This document shows, piece after piece, positions 22,640 to 34,500 of a stretch of 64,000 nt of DNA. The stretch is from Astrothelium macrocarpum (Eukaryota > Ascomycota > Dothideomycetes > Trypetheliales > Trypetheliaceae), in the NCBI GenBank assembly GCA_021030915.1, contig JAGEMR010000051.1, forward strand, positions 1 to 64,000. Direction: 5' to 3'. Every line of letters starts with the position of its first letter. The stretch's first letter is position 1. A program made the translations under genes and the position numbers. The notes beneath the pieces were generated by a model, which did not search any database, was not told the DNA's origin, and saw nothing but the letters and a program-made list of their open reading frames with translations.

Positions 22640-23561
22640 ATGCAGTGCTCTTTGACTGTACGAGCCTCAACAATCCCCAAATTTCTCGTCCCCGGTCTAC
22701 TCCCAAAGAAGTCACCGAAAACTCTATCGCTACCTTTCTCCACAACTTCACCACGCTTAAAAAGGGATAGAAGTCGGAATCGAGGAGTGTCTGCTATTCA
22801 TGCAACTGGATTGCGCCGTCGCCAAACTCTCCATGTCAAGAAGGAGGATCTCCCAAAGCCTGTGCTGGACCCAGCGAAACGTGCCAAAGTCGAGGTCGAT
22901 CCTGAACATGGATTATGGCAGTTTTTCAACGAGAAGAAAACGGCAATAAGTCTTCCTGAAGATGATGATGCACATGGTAGGGCCTTGATCTGCTTGGAGA
23001 ATCCTGATTTGGCTCACTTCAGATCACACAGGGAGGGCTTGGACTGTCGAAGAACTACGTCACAAATCATGGGAAGATTTACACAGTTTATGGTGGCTCT
23101 GCGTTAAAGAACGGAATAGGTTAGCAACTGAGGCGTATGAGAGAAGACGGCTACGAGCAGGGTACGGAGACTATGAATCTGAGCAGCGGGACGAGACGGT
23201 ATGTGAGGGCAATCTTGAAATCTGACCCATCTTTACTTATAACTTGTCGCCGTAGATCCGGAAGACACAACGCGCAATCAAGCATGCGTTGACAGAGAGG
23301 TGGTATGCATGGGATGCTGCACGTCAGGTTGCCGCAGAGGAAGGTCTTGACTTGTCCGGGAATGGCCCCGTCTGGACGCCCGAGGTATAGATTGAATACA
23401 AATCGATTTGCGGGCATTATACTAACTAAGAATAGAAGGAAGAGATAAGTGAGAAGGATCTGGAAGATGTCGCTCCAGAGGAACAAAAGTCGATTGAGGA
23501 CCGTCTCGGACCAGATTCGGCACCGAAGACACTGCCTCTACAGCCTCCAGCGGCCGGATGA
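22640..23561 (+). CDS. MRPL4: Mitochondrial large-subunit ribosomal protein uL29m (MRPL4/MRPL47)
   Basis: Four exons: 22640-22976, 23032-23198, 23256-23384 and 23436-23561. The introns are 55, 57 and 51 bp, all GT-AG and in phase, giving 252 residues. The first ~40 residues are basic, Ser/Leu-rich and lack acidic residues: a mitochondrial targeting peptide ending near FSTTSPRL. Then come the family blocks GLWQFFNEKKTA, HGRAWTVEELRHKSWEDLHSLWW, CVKERNRLATE, RRRLRAGYG and RKTQRAIKHALTERWYAWD. It is the mitochondrial homologue of bacterial L29, placed near the polypeptide exit tunnel of the mitoribosome. A short upstream ATG (22617) overlaps the start out of frame and could lower translation. 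The promoter is shared with NOT2. Confidence 0.94.
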
Positions 23562-24032
23562 GCAAATATCGAGTTACGCTTTGGAGTTCTTGACGATCCC
23601 CTGTACACTGCACGGTCCGTTTTGCTTGTATGTATATTACATTGGATGTACATGAACCATTATATGTAGATACCTTTGTACTTTTGCATCATAAGCCGAA
23701 CTTTACGGCTTCTTTTAGTCAGGCTGAGTCTGAAAATCTCTGGCATAGTCATGAAAATCGCATCAACTCGGAATCATGATTCACGACATGCTCTGTTTTT
23801 AGAGAATTGGTGCAAGTTTCCAAATTGAAGACGCTGTGATACTTGGCATGTTTGACGATCAAGCTCAGGGTGACCCCACGTTTATATGCAAAAACAAGAG
23901 ATACCCGGCGTTGGCCATCCCTAAACTACAACAACCCATCCTTATCCTCATAACTTTCTCACAACCCCTTGCGCAAACCTTTTTCAGCTTTCATCTTCCG
24001 AGCAACAGTCATTTCTTCATTAGCCTATCATC
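23562..24032. other. Intergenic between MRPL4 and GDI1
   Basis: 471 bp. The left part should hold the MRPL4 3' UTR and the right part the GDI1 promoter and 5' leader, which is C/T-rich just before the ATG (about 23930-24010). Nothing else was recognised. Confidence 0.4.
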
Positions 24033-25866
24033 ATGGATGAAATTGCCCCGGAATATGACGTCGTTGTCCTTGGAACAGGTACGGACTGCCCCACTATTGA
24101 TCTGGGCAATAACAACGATCAGCCCTGACGGCAGAGCTGGCTTGTATGAGAAACGAACGGCGGGCTAATGCTTGTAAGGTCTTACCGAATGTGTCCTTTC
24201 GGGAGTGATGAGTGTGAAAGGGAACAAGGTCCTACACATTGACCGAAACGATCACTATGGAGGGTTAGTTGGATGTCGTTACTGTCTAACCTATAAACAG
24301 AGCTGACAACATTTCCAGAGAGTCCGCTTCGGTTAATCTCGAATATGTGAGAGAACCGGGCAATTTACATCACTTGTTTCCACTGACACCTGCCAGCTGT
24401 TCAGAAAATATGGCCATCAGAAGGAAGGAGAAGAACCATGGAAAAAATACGGCCGACCTAACGATTGGAACATCGACCTCGTGCCCAAGCTTCTCATGTC
24501 CAATGGCGAATTAACAAACATTCTCGTATCAACGGACGTAACAAGATACCTCGAGTTTAAGCAGATAGCAGGCAGCTACGTCCAGCAGGGCAAAGGTCCA
24601 AAAGCCACAGTTGCCAAGGTTCCATCAACGGCCAGTGAAGCATTGCGTTCATCTCTCATGGGCATGTTCGAAAAGAGAAGGGCAAAGAATTTCCTACAGT
24701 GGGTCGGAGACTACAAAGAAGAAGATCCCGCTACACATAACGGTAGGCTTTGCAATTTGAAACAACTTGGAAAAAAACAATAGAAAAATCGGAAAGCTTG
24801 AAGGAATCGGAAGGCTGATGCATCGACCAGGAATGAGTCTAAGTCAAAGTATGATGAAAGATGTCTACGACAAGTTTGGCCTCGAGCCTACAACTCGCGA
24901 TTTCGTTGGTCACAGCATGGCTCTCTACCATGACGACTCTTATATTAGTCAGCCTGGTATGGCAAAAGACTGTGTTCAACGAATCCGTTTATACGTCAAC
25001 TCGATGGCTCGCTACGGTAAATCGCCGTACATCTATCCTCTTTATGGCCTGGGTGAACTACCACAAGGTTTTGCACGTCTCTCGGCCATCTACGGTGGCA
25101 CGTATATGCTCAATACCAATGTAGATGAGGTTTTGTACGATGGCAACAAAGTCTCCGGAATCAAGGCAACTATGAAGGAGCGTGGTGACGAGGGCGAAGG
25201 AATGAAGTTCGAAACCAAATGTAAAAAAATCATTGCGGACCCAAGCTATTTCTCCGGCAAGGTTCGAGCCGTGGGGAACCTGCTAAAAGCAATCTGTATC
25301 TTGAACCATCCCATTCCAAACACAGAGAATAGCGACAGTCTGCAGCTCATCATTCCCCAGAGCCAAGTTGGCAGGAAAAATGGTGAGTAGCATTACTTGT
25401 TTTAGACCTCGAATAGAATTTTGGGGACGTTTTGCACGGAAAACCCCGAAATCAAGCAAAAGAAGAAAATGGGAGTTAAGAAAAAAAGGAAAACGCTTTG
25501 CTAACGCCTCCTGAATCAGACATCTACATCGCCATGGTCTCCTCCGCCCACAACGTCTGCCCCAAAGGCTACTACATCGCCATCGTCTCCACCATCGCCG
25601 AAGGCGACGCCAACACGCATCTCGAGCTGCAGCACGGTCTCGACCGACTCGGCAGCATCCAGGAATGCTTCATGGGCCCACCCATCCCACTCTACGAACC
25701 GCTTGAATCGGGCGTCAACGACGGCATCTTCATCTCGAAGAGCTACGACGCGACGAGCCATTTCGAGACGACGACAGATGATGTCCAGGATATCTACAGG
25801 CGGGCGACGGGCGAGCCGTTGGTGGTGGAGGGGTTGAGGGATGGGCAGAATTTGGTGGCGGAGTAG
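24033..25866 (+). CDS. GDI1: Rab GDP-dissociation inhibitor
   Basis: Six exons: 24033-24078, 24179-24263, 24319-24346, 24397-24742, 24831-25382 and 25520-25866. All introns are GT-AG and phases close exactly, giving 467 residues, slightly longer than the usual ~450. The N-terminal region YDVVVLGTGLTECVLSG, HIDRNDHYGG and SASVNLE is the Rab GDI/REP signature. It continues with PKLLMSNGELTNIL, YLEFKQIAGSYV, the FLQWVGDY region, MKDVYDKFGLE, GHSMALY, YPLYGLGELPQGFARLSAIYGGTYMLN and IIADPSYF. GDI extracts GDP-bound prenylated Rab GTPases from membranes and recycles them in the cytosol; it is normally a single essential gene. The last exon has far more C-ending codons than exons 2-5, a sharp change at the intron. 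Confidence 0.97.
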
Positions 25867-26460
25867 GGGAGAGGCGAGAGTGAGAGTGTGGCGTTTCCTT
25901 TTGTGGAAGCTTAAATGAGAGCGGGTTGGGCGGAAATGATGGGATGCTTGATCATCGCCCTCGTTCGCAAGCGCGGCACAGTCCGTTCAGGGGTCTGGCT
26001 TGTTAGATCTGAAATGGAAGCCATCACGTCAATTGATAAGGTCCTTGAGTACTTGAATAAAAGAGTATCTTGTTAAATGCAAGCATGCTATTGGTCAGTA
26101 GCAAATTTAACACGATGGCAACCACCGCGACGTGCTGTTTCATTATGTGGATCCCCTGGTGGATCCAATGCAGGTGTTAATGCTGAAAAAAAAGTCAAGC
26201 AATGTTCCGTTACATGACAGCTCAGTGTGCTTGCTCTCATAGCTCTCATATTGAACAAAAATCATGATGCAGATCACGGACCAGACCAGTAAAGTGGAGG
26301 ATTTTGCACAAGATACGTTCTGCACCCGTTTTGCGTCTTCAAAATATTCTAATATTATGATATAGATGTATATCTCAAAGAAAAAGTTGTTCCGATCTTC
26401 AATGAGGTACTTTTGGATTTTCATTCCTTCGGGAATCTAGCCCAAGCGGCATATCTCATC
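25867..26460. other. Convergent intergenic region
   Basis: 594 bp between the converging GDI1 and esterase genes. It is expected to hold both 3' UTRs and poly(A) signals; AT-rich around 26330-26420. Nothing else recognised. Confidence 0.4.
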
Positions 26461-27560
26461 TCATGACGACCAATACGTGGCCCACGTTGAATTACCTTTT
26501 ACTACATCCACAAAGTTTTGTGCAATGATCCGATCTGTCTGCTGACTCGGGTGCAACGTGTTGAACCACATATAGCTGTCCGGGCTACTTGCTTCTACGC
26601 AAGTATTATTCGCATCGCACACGTTGACGTATCCCGTCACATTCAGTGGCGCACTCCCGTTCAGGTACTTGCTCGGGTTGTAGTAAATATCAGACATGAG
26701 ACCGTAGACATTATAGATGGCGAAGGACGCCCCGGGGTATCGGTTCGCTACCAATAGCTCGTACGGCGTACGATACTGGTACACGTTGTTGGTAAGCACG
26801 ACGTCTTCTTCCATGCGGTAGTGGAGCTCCGTAGCATTTTGGTTGCCAGCTTGGCCTGCGTTGTCTGGAAGTGAATACATGGGTACAAGCTGCAGAGGAG
26901 CGTTGTTTTGGAGGACAAAGTAGCGACCGCCGTTGGCATAAATGCGATCAAATTGGTTGTAGACACAGTTTAGATAGTCCACTAAAGTAGTGTTCCCGAG
27001 CTGTGAATCTGTCAAAAAGGCGCCAGAGCCGAGGTCGTTGGTTCCAATCCACATGGAGTAGACGGTTTCGTTCACAGGTATATCGAGAAACTTGGTTCCA
27101 TTTGGTTCTACGTATTTGCTATCCGCAATAAATGCTGGGATTTCATATTGTTCCACGGCTGGATAATCGAAGCCGCCGGAGGTGTTGCGGGGTGTCAGAT
27201 TGTTCGAACAGACAGCGCCAGAAACCGCGTAATCGTACAGATTTGCTCCAGTGTATATTGACACCCATCTGGCCCATATTATACCTCCGTCAGAGGCATC
27301 AAAGCTCTGATTTGAGTAAATAATTTGGTATGCAAAATCTAAAGGGATCCGCTTACCTCTGGATCCACCCAACCAACAGGAGGAGCTGATCCATTGTGGG
27401 CAGCAAAATAACCATATCGGGACTCATCGGTGTAAGAATCTCCGAACGCAACAAGAGAAGTGAACTTTGTTAGGTTCCATGAACTTTTGTCCGCTCTCAC
27501 CTGTTCTGTTGTTAGGCTGGCAACAAAAGCCACGAAAAGCGAACACGATGGCCAATACAT
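26461..27560 (-). CDS. Secreted SGNH/GDSL esterase, carbohydrate esterase family 16-like
   Basis: Two exons, 27560-27357 and 27306-26461, joined by a 50-bp GT-AG intron in phase, give 349 residues. A signal peptide covers about residues 1-23 (cleavage near VRA|DKS). Block I is FGDSYTDE with the nucleophile Ser42. AVCSN lies in the block II region, the GTND motif (block III) follows, and TLHPSQQTDRI carries the catalytic His near the C-terminus. Several N-glycosylation sequons are present. CE16 enzymes are exo-acting acetylesterases that remove acetyl groups from xylo- or mannooligosaccharides outside the cell. In SGNH enzymes the catalytic Asp is three residues before the His; here that position is Asn (NTLH), so the acid member may differ or be absent. 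A TATA-like ATATAAG lies about 80 bp upstream. Confidence 0.88.
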
Positions 27561-30185
27561 GTTGAGTACACCAACAGGGAGAAAAAGAAAAATCGACTAG
27601 GAATGACTGTATACTGCTAGAGGCTTACACGAGGCCTTATATCGTCTTGTGACCCTACCGTACACCGGTTTTCAAGTCAAGCTGAGGGGTTACCTGCCGT
27701 CATAACCGTTGGGAACCTACAAGGGTCGCAAAAGTGTAATAAATGACGAGAGGATTCAAACAGAAAGGCAAAAGGCGGAGAAATTCACGAAAACGCGCAA
27801 CTTAGTGGGGTATCTTAGTAGATGGGAAAAGCTCAACTGCGGCTAAAACCGTTTGCAAGGTTCGGTGCGAAGCGCTAAGAATGTTCCAAACAAGGCGTAG
27901 TCTGCGTGGTGAATGTCATATCATGAACGCGATATTCGGGTAGGAAAATGAGACAGGGCGCAATTATCATGGATGTTGGATGTTGGAAAGCATTGTTTGC
28001 ATAGCAGGCACCGCATACTTAGGCGATGTTTCCGGATCTTCAAGATCAACAAGGCTTGCTGGCAGCCCTGGCTGACTTACAGTAGCTTCGGTATATTTGC
28101 CGACGCTGACATAAGCGCCCAGTTACTCTTGGAGGTGGTGGAATTGAAGATATCGTTTGCGGTCAAATGTAGAGATGATTGCAGCGGTGGTCGAGCTTTA
28201 TAGGGGAGGCTAAGAAGGGACCGTGCCATTCAGCGCTAGATTTGACACGTGATGGCATTCCATATATAATTGCGCAAAATTAAGATATGGGACTGATGAG
28301 CGATCGGAGAAGATCGACCTGAAATGAGAAATCGGTGGGGGCAGGATTGCAGGCGCATGCAGAGGACATTTTAGAGTAACACCGAACCCCGATCCGACGG
28401 ACATATGGACTGGGCAGGAATCTGTGGCCTATGTCACAATCTTGCATCCAGTGTAATGGGGCGGCGATGTATCGTAAGATGAAAGGCTGATGCTGTCGAG
28501 GGTTGCCATGGCCATGGCGCCTTCGACGTTTAAGCACTGCAGAAGAGGCGAAGTGATCCGGCGCGGCGTTGCCAAGCCCGCCAGGCTACAGATACGAGTA
28601 GCAAGAGCAGAAACATCGTACGGTAGGTACATGTGGCCAGCTAGTTCTGACGGACTCTAGAACGGCTGTCAGGATCGTCGCTCACATGGTCAGATGTCGA
28701 TCAGGCTGACGGGAAGAACATGCCGGCTTTCTGCCCGTCATTGCGTCGTCCAATTTGCGCCCCTATTATGCATCGTGATAGAGAACGCCCCCGACGGTTT
28801 CGAAATAAACGAAAAGCTCACATGGGCAGAGAGGGATGCGGGTTATGCAAGACTAGAACAATTCCCGCCTCCCCCGTAGCCTTGTTCGGCAGCCAGACAC
28901 AGCGTGGCACGGCCTGTGGTCCGAGCCCAAGCTGTATGGGGAACAAGGTTTCGATTCTGATCTGAACCTCAACCTAGCCCATAATTATGCGTTGGGACGG
29001 CGGCTTTGGAAAGACGGAGTATTGAGACATTGGAAGATGTGGGAGGTGTCTGTCTTCGCAGGCTACCTCAAGAACAGCTTTGCGCAACGTGCGTGGGGGC
29101 CGTTGTGAGTTGCACTGGGAGGGAAGGAGTGCCCAGTTAAGGTAGGGCGTTCAACGCCACGCAACGTCGGTTGTGGCTTTCCGTGATCCAAGTCAGCGTC
29201 CCGGGAACTCGTTTCCATGGCCTTGGAGAATGGCGGCCCGACGGGGGGAGGTCACGGCTTGTTCCTTGTTGCTCGAGTCTGGCCGTGCATGGCTCACGCT
29301 TTCTTGTCGATGCGTCTTTCTTGCATTGGTCAACGACCTCGCTGATTTTATTTGTTGATTCCTGCCCGAGTGTTACTCATATAGACAAAAGTCCTTGCCA
29401 TATTTTTGGGTTGATGCTGCTTGAAATCGAATTCATTCTTCTGCATATTTGCCAATACTGCATGTCCTATGTCAAGGATGCAAACTTGATTGCTTACAGT
29501 TCTCCTGCTGGCTGTCCATTTCGTCACCCGCTTCTTAGAAGTTGATTTTAGGCACGAACGCGGGAACATGTCTTGAGCTCCCAACAGTTCCCAAAACTTC
29601 CTGACACGCTTTCACAATAGACCGTATCATGAACATGAATCTACAGGTCAGACAAGGGCCTTGACTCCTGAACCGCACTCCTGAAACGTGTACGGAATCG
29701 TCGCGATGTTCCATAACCTTTGAAAACCGTTGATCTGGCGTCCGACTACAATAGATCCTCATTTGTTCGACAGGTTTGGCGATTCATGATAAGGCTCAGT
29801 GACAGCTTTGCTTCGACAACATCGCGGACAAGGTACTGAGATAGACGGCTGAAAGTTGCTGCTTCGCGCGTGCTGACGTTGACGATAGATTTTGCCATGT
29901 ACTTATCTCGCCATGAGGTTGGATAAGCCCTATGTCGTTCATGCCTACAGACGCAAGCCTGCTCCTGGAGGTTAAAAGAAGTTGCTAGATGGAAACCAAG
30001 TTTTTTGTTTTTGTTGCTGCGGGCGCAGATGATATAAAGCCATCGACAAGGTGTTGCTGCGGGTTCCACTTATCAAAGCCATGGGCGGAGCGCAGAAGAA
30101 AGAGATCACTATTGACGATTGCCGTCGGTATTCGTATTCAAAGTGCTAAAGGGCAAATCTATAAGCCAGAGTGTTGTTTTGAAAA
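27561..30185. other. Gene-free stretch upstream of the esterase
   Basis: About 2.6 kb. Apart from the esterase promoter next to 27560 I see no coding sequence. Open frames are short and random, and no repeats or RNA genes were recognised. Confidence 0.4.
27636..27642 (-). promoter_or_regulatory. TATA-like box of the CE16-like esterase gene
   Basis: On the minus strand this reads ATATAAG, 76-82 bp before the esterase ATG, a normal spacing for a fungal TATA box. It suggests an inducible core promoter, as is common for secreted hydrolases. Confidence 0.35.
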
Positions 30186-31542
30186 CTAATATACAATTGA
30201 AGAGAGTATGTCCGGGAGGGAACTCAACACTTTCAAACAGTTTACGGCTTCCGACCATATCCAATATACCTGGGCTAGGGTCAGTGACGTCGTGCTCGAA
30301 GATTTCAGCAGTACCCACAGCTGCATGTACAATTTGTATCCTGGAGCGTTCATTTCGGCTCGGCACTGGTTCGCAAGGTTTTCAACTTGCTGCCGGGTAA
30401 ATCCTCGCTCTTGCGTAAACGTCCACAACGTCAAAGATTCGAGCGATTCGCTAACGATCCATTGATGGAGGCGGCCAATATCCTCCCACCCTAACATGAG
30501 TCAGTATTGGATGGCAGCAAGGTTGAGTTCGTGAAAAGAAAGAACGAAAAGCCCACCGACCACAAAAAATAAAGATGATTTCGTCTATACATTTCGAATT
30601 CGAGTCCATGTGGCTTCAAAATGAACAGCAGGATTGCAAACAAACAAAAGACAGGCTCTGTGAGATCACACAACCTTTGAGAAAAGACTTTTAGGAAGGG
30701 AAAGACTGTTGACATACCTTCCCTCCATGGCCCTATGGGAATTGCGTGCTGAAAAGTCTGAATATCTCTGAGTCCAGCCCTGTGCATCAAGTCCTGCATT
30801 TTCTGCCCGACGCGGAGATCTTTCGTATCATCAAGAGCCTGTCGATAGAGATCGTTCCATCTGCGACAGTAGCTATGCTCATGGAGCATACCGCTATCGG
30901 ATTGGATTAGGTAACCCCACTCTATCATTTGCAACCAACCATTACGTTTCAGTAGCCTGGCTAAATCCTGAACATACGATCGCCATCGCGTCCTGTTGAT
31001 GCCCGGCGCTAGGAAACGCGAATTAATCAGGTCGAAAGAGTTTGGTCGGAACCCCCATTCTCGAGCACCGTCATTGAGATTACAGGTTCCCAACCTAAGG
31101 TTTTCTGGTCCTTCAACATCTGCAGGATAAATATCGATCGCGTTTACCTTTGAAAAGCTTTGGTTAATTTCGTTCTTTTCGCGTATGTCTCGTGGCCTGA
31201 GCACACAGGACGAGATCCAGGAGAGGATCACTCCGAACCACCACCTTTTTGCAAAGGTAAAGCAAATTCTCCGAAAGGGCAACACTTCGTGGATAGTATC
31301 ATGCTCTGCAGGTCTCTCTTCGATCTTATTGTGAAGAATAAATCGATTATTTTGGTACATACCTCACTGTCTGGATAAGTCTCTGCAACTGCCACTGCCC
31401 AGGACCCTTGACCATAGCCACATTCCAGTATCGAGTCGGGTGCTTCTGAGATACTTGGTGGAATCATAAGTCTATGCCTAAGTATGAGTTGTATAAGAGT
31501 ATGTTGTCTGTGGAGCCTCTCTTCCTCTGCCTGGATCAACAT
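30186..31542 (-). CDS. SAM-dependent methyltransferase, LaeA-like
   Basis: Three exons, 31542-31363, 31147-30718 and 30490-30186, with introns of 215 and 227 bp, long for this window but with standard GTATGT donors and in phase; 304 residues. Motif I is at residues 39-47, ILECGYGQGSW, corresponding to the DxGxGxGxW of LaeA-type enzymes with Glu in the first position. The strand ending YPDSEVNAIDIYPADVEGPENL is restored only by splicing intron 1. FDLINSRFLAPGINRTRW and LLKRNGWLQMIEWG match the family post-I and motif IV regions, and GPWREGWEDIG spans intron 2. Such proteins are common in fungi, some as global regulators and some as tailoring enzymes; the substrate is unknown. The start is uncertain: homologues often begin earlier, so an upstream exon may be missing. 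Confidence 0.8.
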
Positions 31543-34500
31543 TAGTCAAGACTGGCAATCGCCATGAACATCAACATAACCAAAAACACAGAATAAAATT
31601 AATGCCACGTCTTTCCAGGAAATTTCATCAGGGCCGTGTCAAGAGAAGCTACGGATGCAAAGAAATGCTTCGAAAAGACCTACATTGTCAACAGGAACAC
31701 AATAAATACGGTTCTGAATCGAGAAAGTCTGATAATCCCTTTTATAGTATTCAGAGATTTGTCTAAAAGCGGCGCCGTTATCGGCCATGAACCCAAAAAG
31801 CGCGCTTTGATTCGGGAAACTTAAAAGACTGCTTCAACGATGGCAGGTATCAAGGTCATTCATTCGAAAGACGTGGTTCACCACATCAACGAATAATGAC
31901 AAAAAAAATAATCACGATGCAGATGCAACTCAGGAGAGTTTGCAACCAAACTTCCAAGTGGGCAAGACGAATAACAAGATGAATGCGTAGTAGGAGTTTG
32001 CTGCCTCGAGCATGCAGCCAATTGCCATTAACAAGTATTCGACACTCTGCAGAACATCCAAGATTTTGAAGGGGCGTTGGGCATTAATGTCTCAGGTTAG
32101 GACTGTGGGCGACACATGGCAGTACAAGACGGCAAAATCTTGATGAATACAGCCAATGCGAAGCCTGTCTAAGAGCGCGCTCCGTCCGACGGAACTTTAG
32201 GCAGACGCTCTGAACATCCAGCACAGCTTGATGGCCTGGCATGTCTCCTGGCCATGGCTCAGCTGATCACTTCGATGAAAAGGTTGTGATGCAGGCCTGC
32301 GGACGGAACTAGGGTGACGACGCCGGTAGACGTTGGTATCTTTATCCTAGGCTTGGCAGCGGAGAGTCAAGAGCCAGCACCTGGATCTCTTGGCCGTAAA
32401 AAAGCTCAGATACAGAAAAACCCAAAACCCGAGGCTACGATTTGACCTTGGCTGTACCTAGCCACGTTCGGCTGCACTACCCAGCCGCAGCCCTCAAGCT
32501 TTCGGTGCCGCTTTCTCCGGACTGACATATCTGAATACACTATTACATAGCGAACCCGTACGCCGGGGGTACATGCGTCGATGGGACGAAATTTGGATAA
32601 AGACTTTTCTTCATCCCGGCAACAGTGTGTCCGAAAGCTCTTCAGCACTGTTCTTCACACCTAGCTGACGGCAGACAAGCTCTCGTGCTTGAGATCTCCA
32701 CATCCAGACAGCTCATCCTCCAGGGCACAGCTGCATGCATTGCCGGGTCGCCTGACTCAGTCCTAAGGACCACGCCGAACGGATTGGAGCGGAGCTATTC
32801 GCGCACTGGAAGATCTCAGCAAGGTCGAAATGTCGTTGATTGCACCCGGGACCTACGCCATCTATCTAATAGCGTCCCAGACCGGAGAAGCATCCTGGGA
32901 CGCACCAGGGTGGATCGATCTGTGCACGGAGGATTCCTAGCAAGCCTGAGATACGGTACCAGGGGCCACCACCTAAACTAATGACGTCGATGGTACCATA
33001 GTACGGTATACGGTTACTTCCGTTAAAGTGCGGCCCAAGGACATGGCGTTGGGTATGTATATCCGGAGAGCTTTGGAATACGACGACTGACTCGACGGAG
33101 CGACCTATATCGGTCGTGATAATCTCCAGGGCGGCTTTTCCGCTCGCAATCTTAACCCTGTATTTTTTTGAACCCGCTAGTATTGCTTATGATGCCAATA
33201 GCAAGCGACCGATGATAACTTTGCTCACAAATGCGAGATTCCGGCAGAGCAAGGGGTCGGCAAAGGTCACCTTCATCCACAATTCGCTCGCTACTGGACT
33301 GAATCAACGCCATACAGTATACAAGACAATCTATGCATGAACTAGACATAGCTGCATTACTGTAGCTGCGCTTAGCGGGAAACATTGTTTTCCTCGCCTA
33401 TCGGGTAGTTTTGCGCAAACCTCAATTTCTTGTTGGACAAAGGACACCACGTGCTACCAGCAGCATCATCCCAGGACCTTGACCTGGCTTTCCATTCATG
33501 GCTTATATCTGATGCAGCCTTATGGTTCTTGTGCTTCAGTCCCATGGACTTCTATTGTTGTTTTCATCGCGTGATATTGACCTTCAGATCAGCTACCTAT
33601 CTGGGAAATCTTGCAATCTCCAGTACAGAACAAATGGCCCATGCTGAATGTGGATCGTCTGAAGAACCGACAACCGAGCCAGCATCAATCCCAAATCTTG
33701 TATCAGCCACCGTCTTGACTTCACTGACTCTTCAAATCATCCGGACGTACGGATGCGGTTTGCGGAAGAGCAACGTAATTGGTAGGTTGGGCGAAAATTA
33801 CTTTTTTGTTTTTTCCCGGTTTAATACACTCAGCATTCAACGGAGCGATCCTTCTGAATCCACAAAGCCCCACGTATCGCGGCGCGCAATGGAACGCGAA
33901 TGACTACTCAATCTTATTACAATACATCTATCTGTCAGGCTGTCACGACGCCCAGAAACAAGGTCCGGAATGGGACTTCCGCCACGATTGAAAAGGTTGA
34001 TGCCTTACCCTGTAATACTACCCGCCGTTTCGCCCTTTCGGGACTACCCGGTCTCCGCTGAAGTAACCCATGCTCTTACTCAGGGCTCTCGTGATTGGTG
34101 ATGAACGCCGAGAGTTTGAATGCCACTGACGACATTTTTGGGGTTTCATTCATCTATGGATGGCTAACAACCGTAACGATTACCCATGCGTTTTGGCCCG
34201 CGTTCGAAGATTTCAATGCAGGCATGCCCGATGATGTGCCGGTCTACATAGGTAAGCTGTAGACGGCGGGAACCGTAAGCGAGAGGAAGACGCTACTCTT
34301 TGATATGCATGTCAGCCTACTGAAACAAGCAGCGATAATCAGATCTCTATCTGCCATTTCAAATAAAGTAATGATGGCAACACTTCTAGACCAATTCTTG
34401 GAATGTCTTTCATGACTATCATCAATGACTCTCAACATATTCTCAGCCACTCTCGATTTCTAAAAATTTCTGCAACCTGGTTTTCCTCTTCCATATCATG

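Noticed and set aside
33430..33903. 157-codon plus-strand frame
   Set aside because: Hydrophobic patches but no consistent membrane topology, homologous motif or splice structure.
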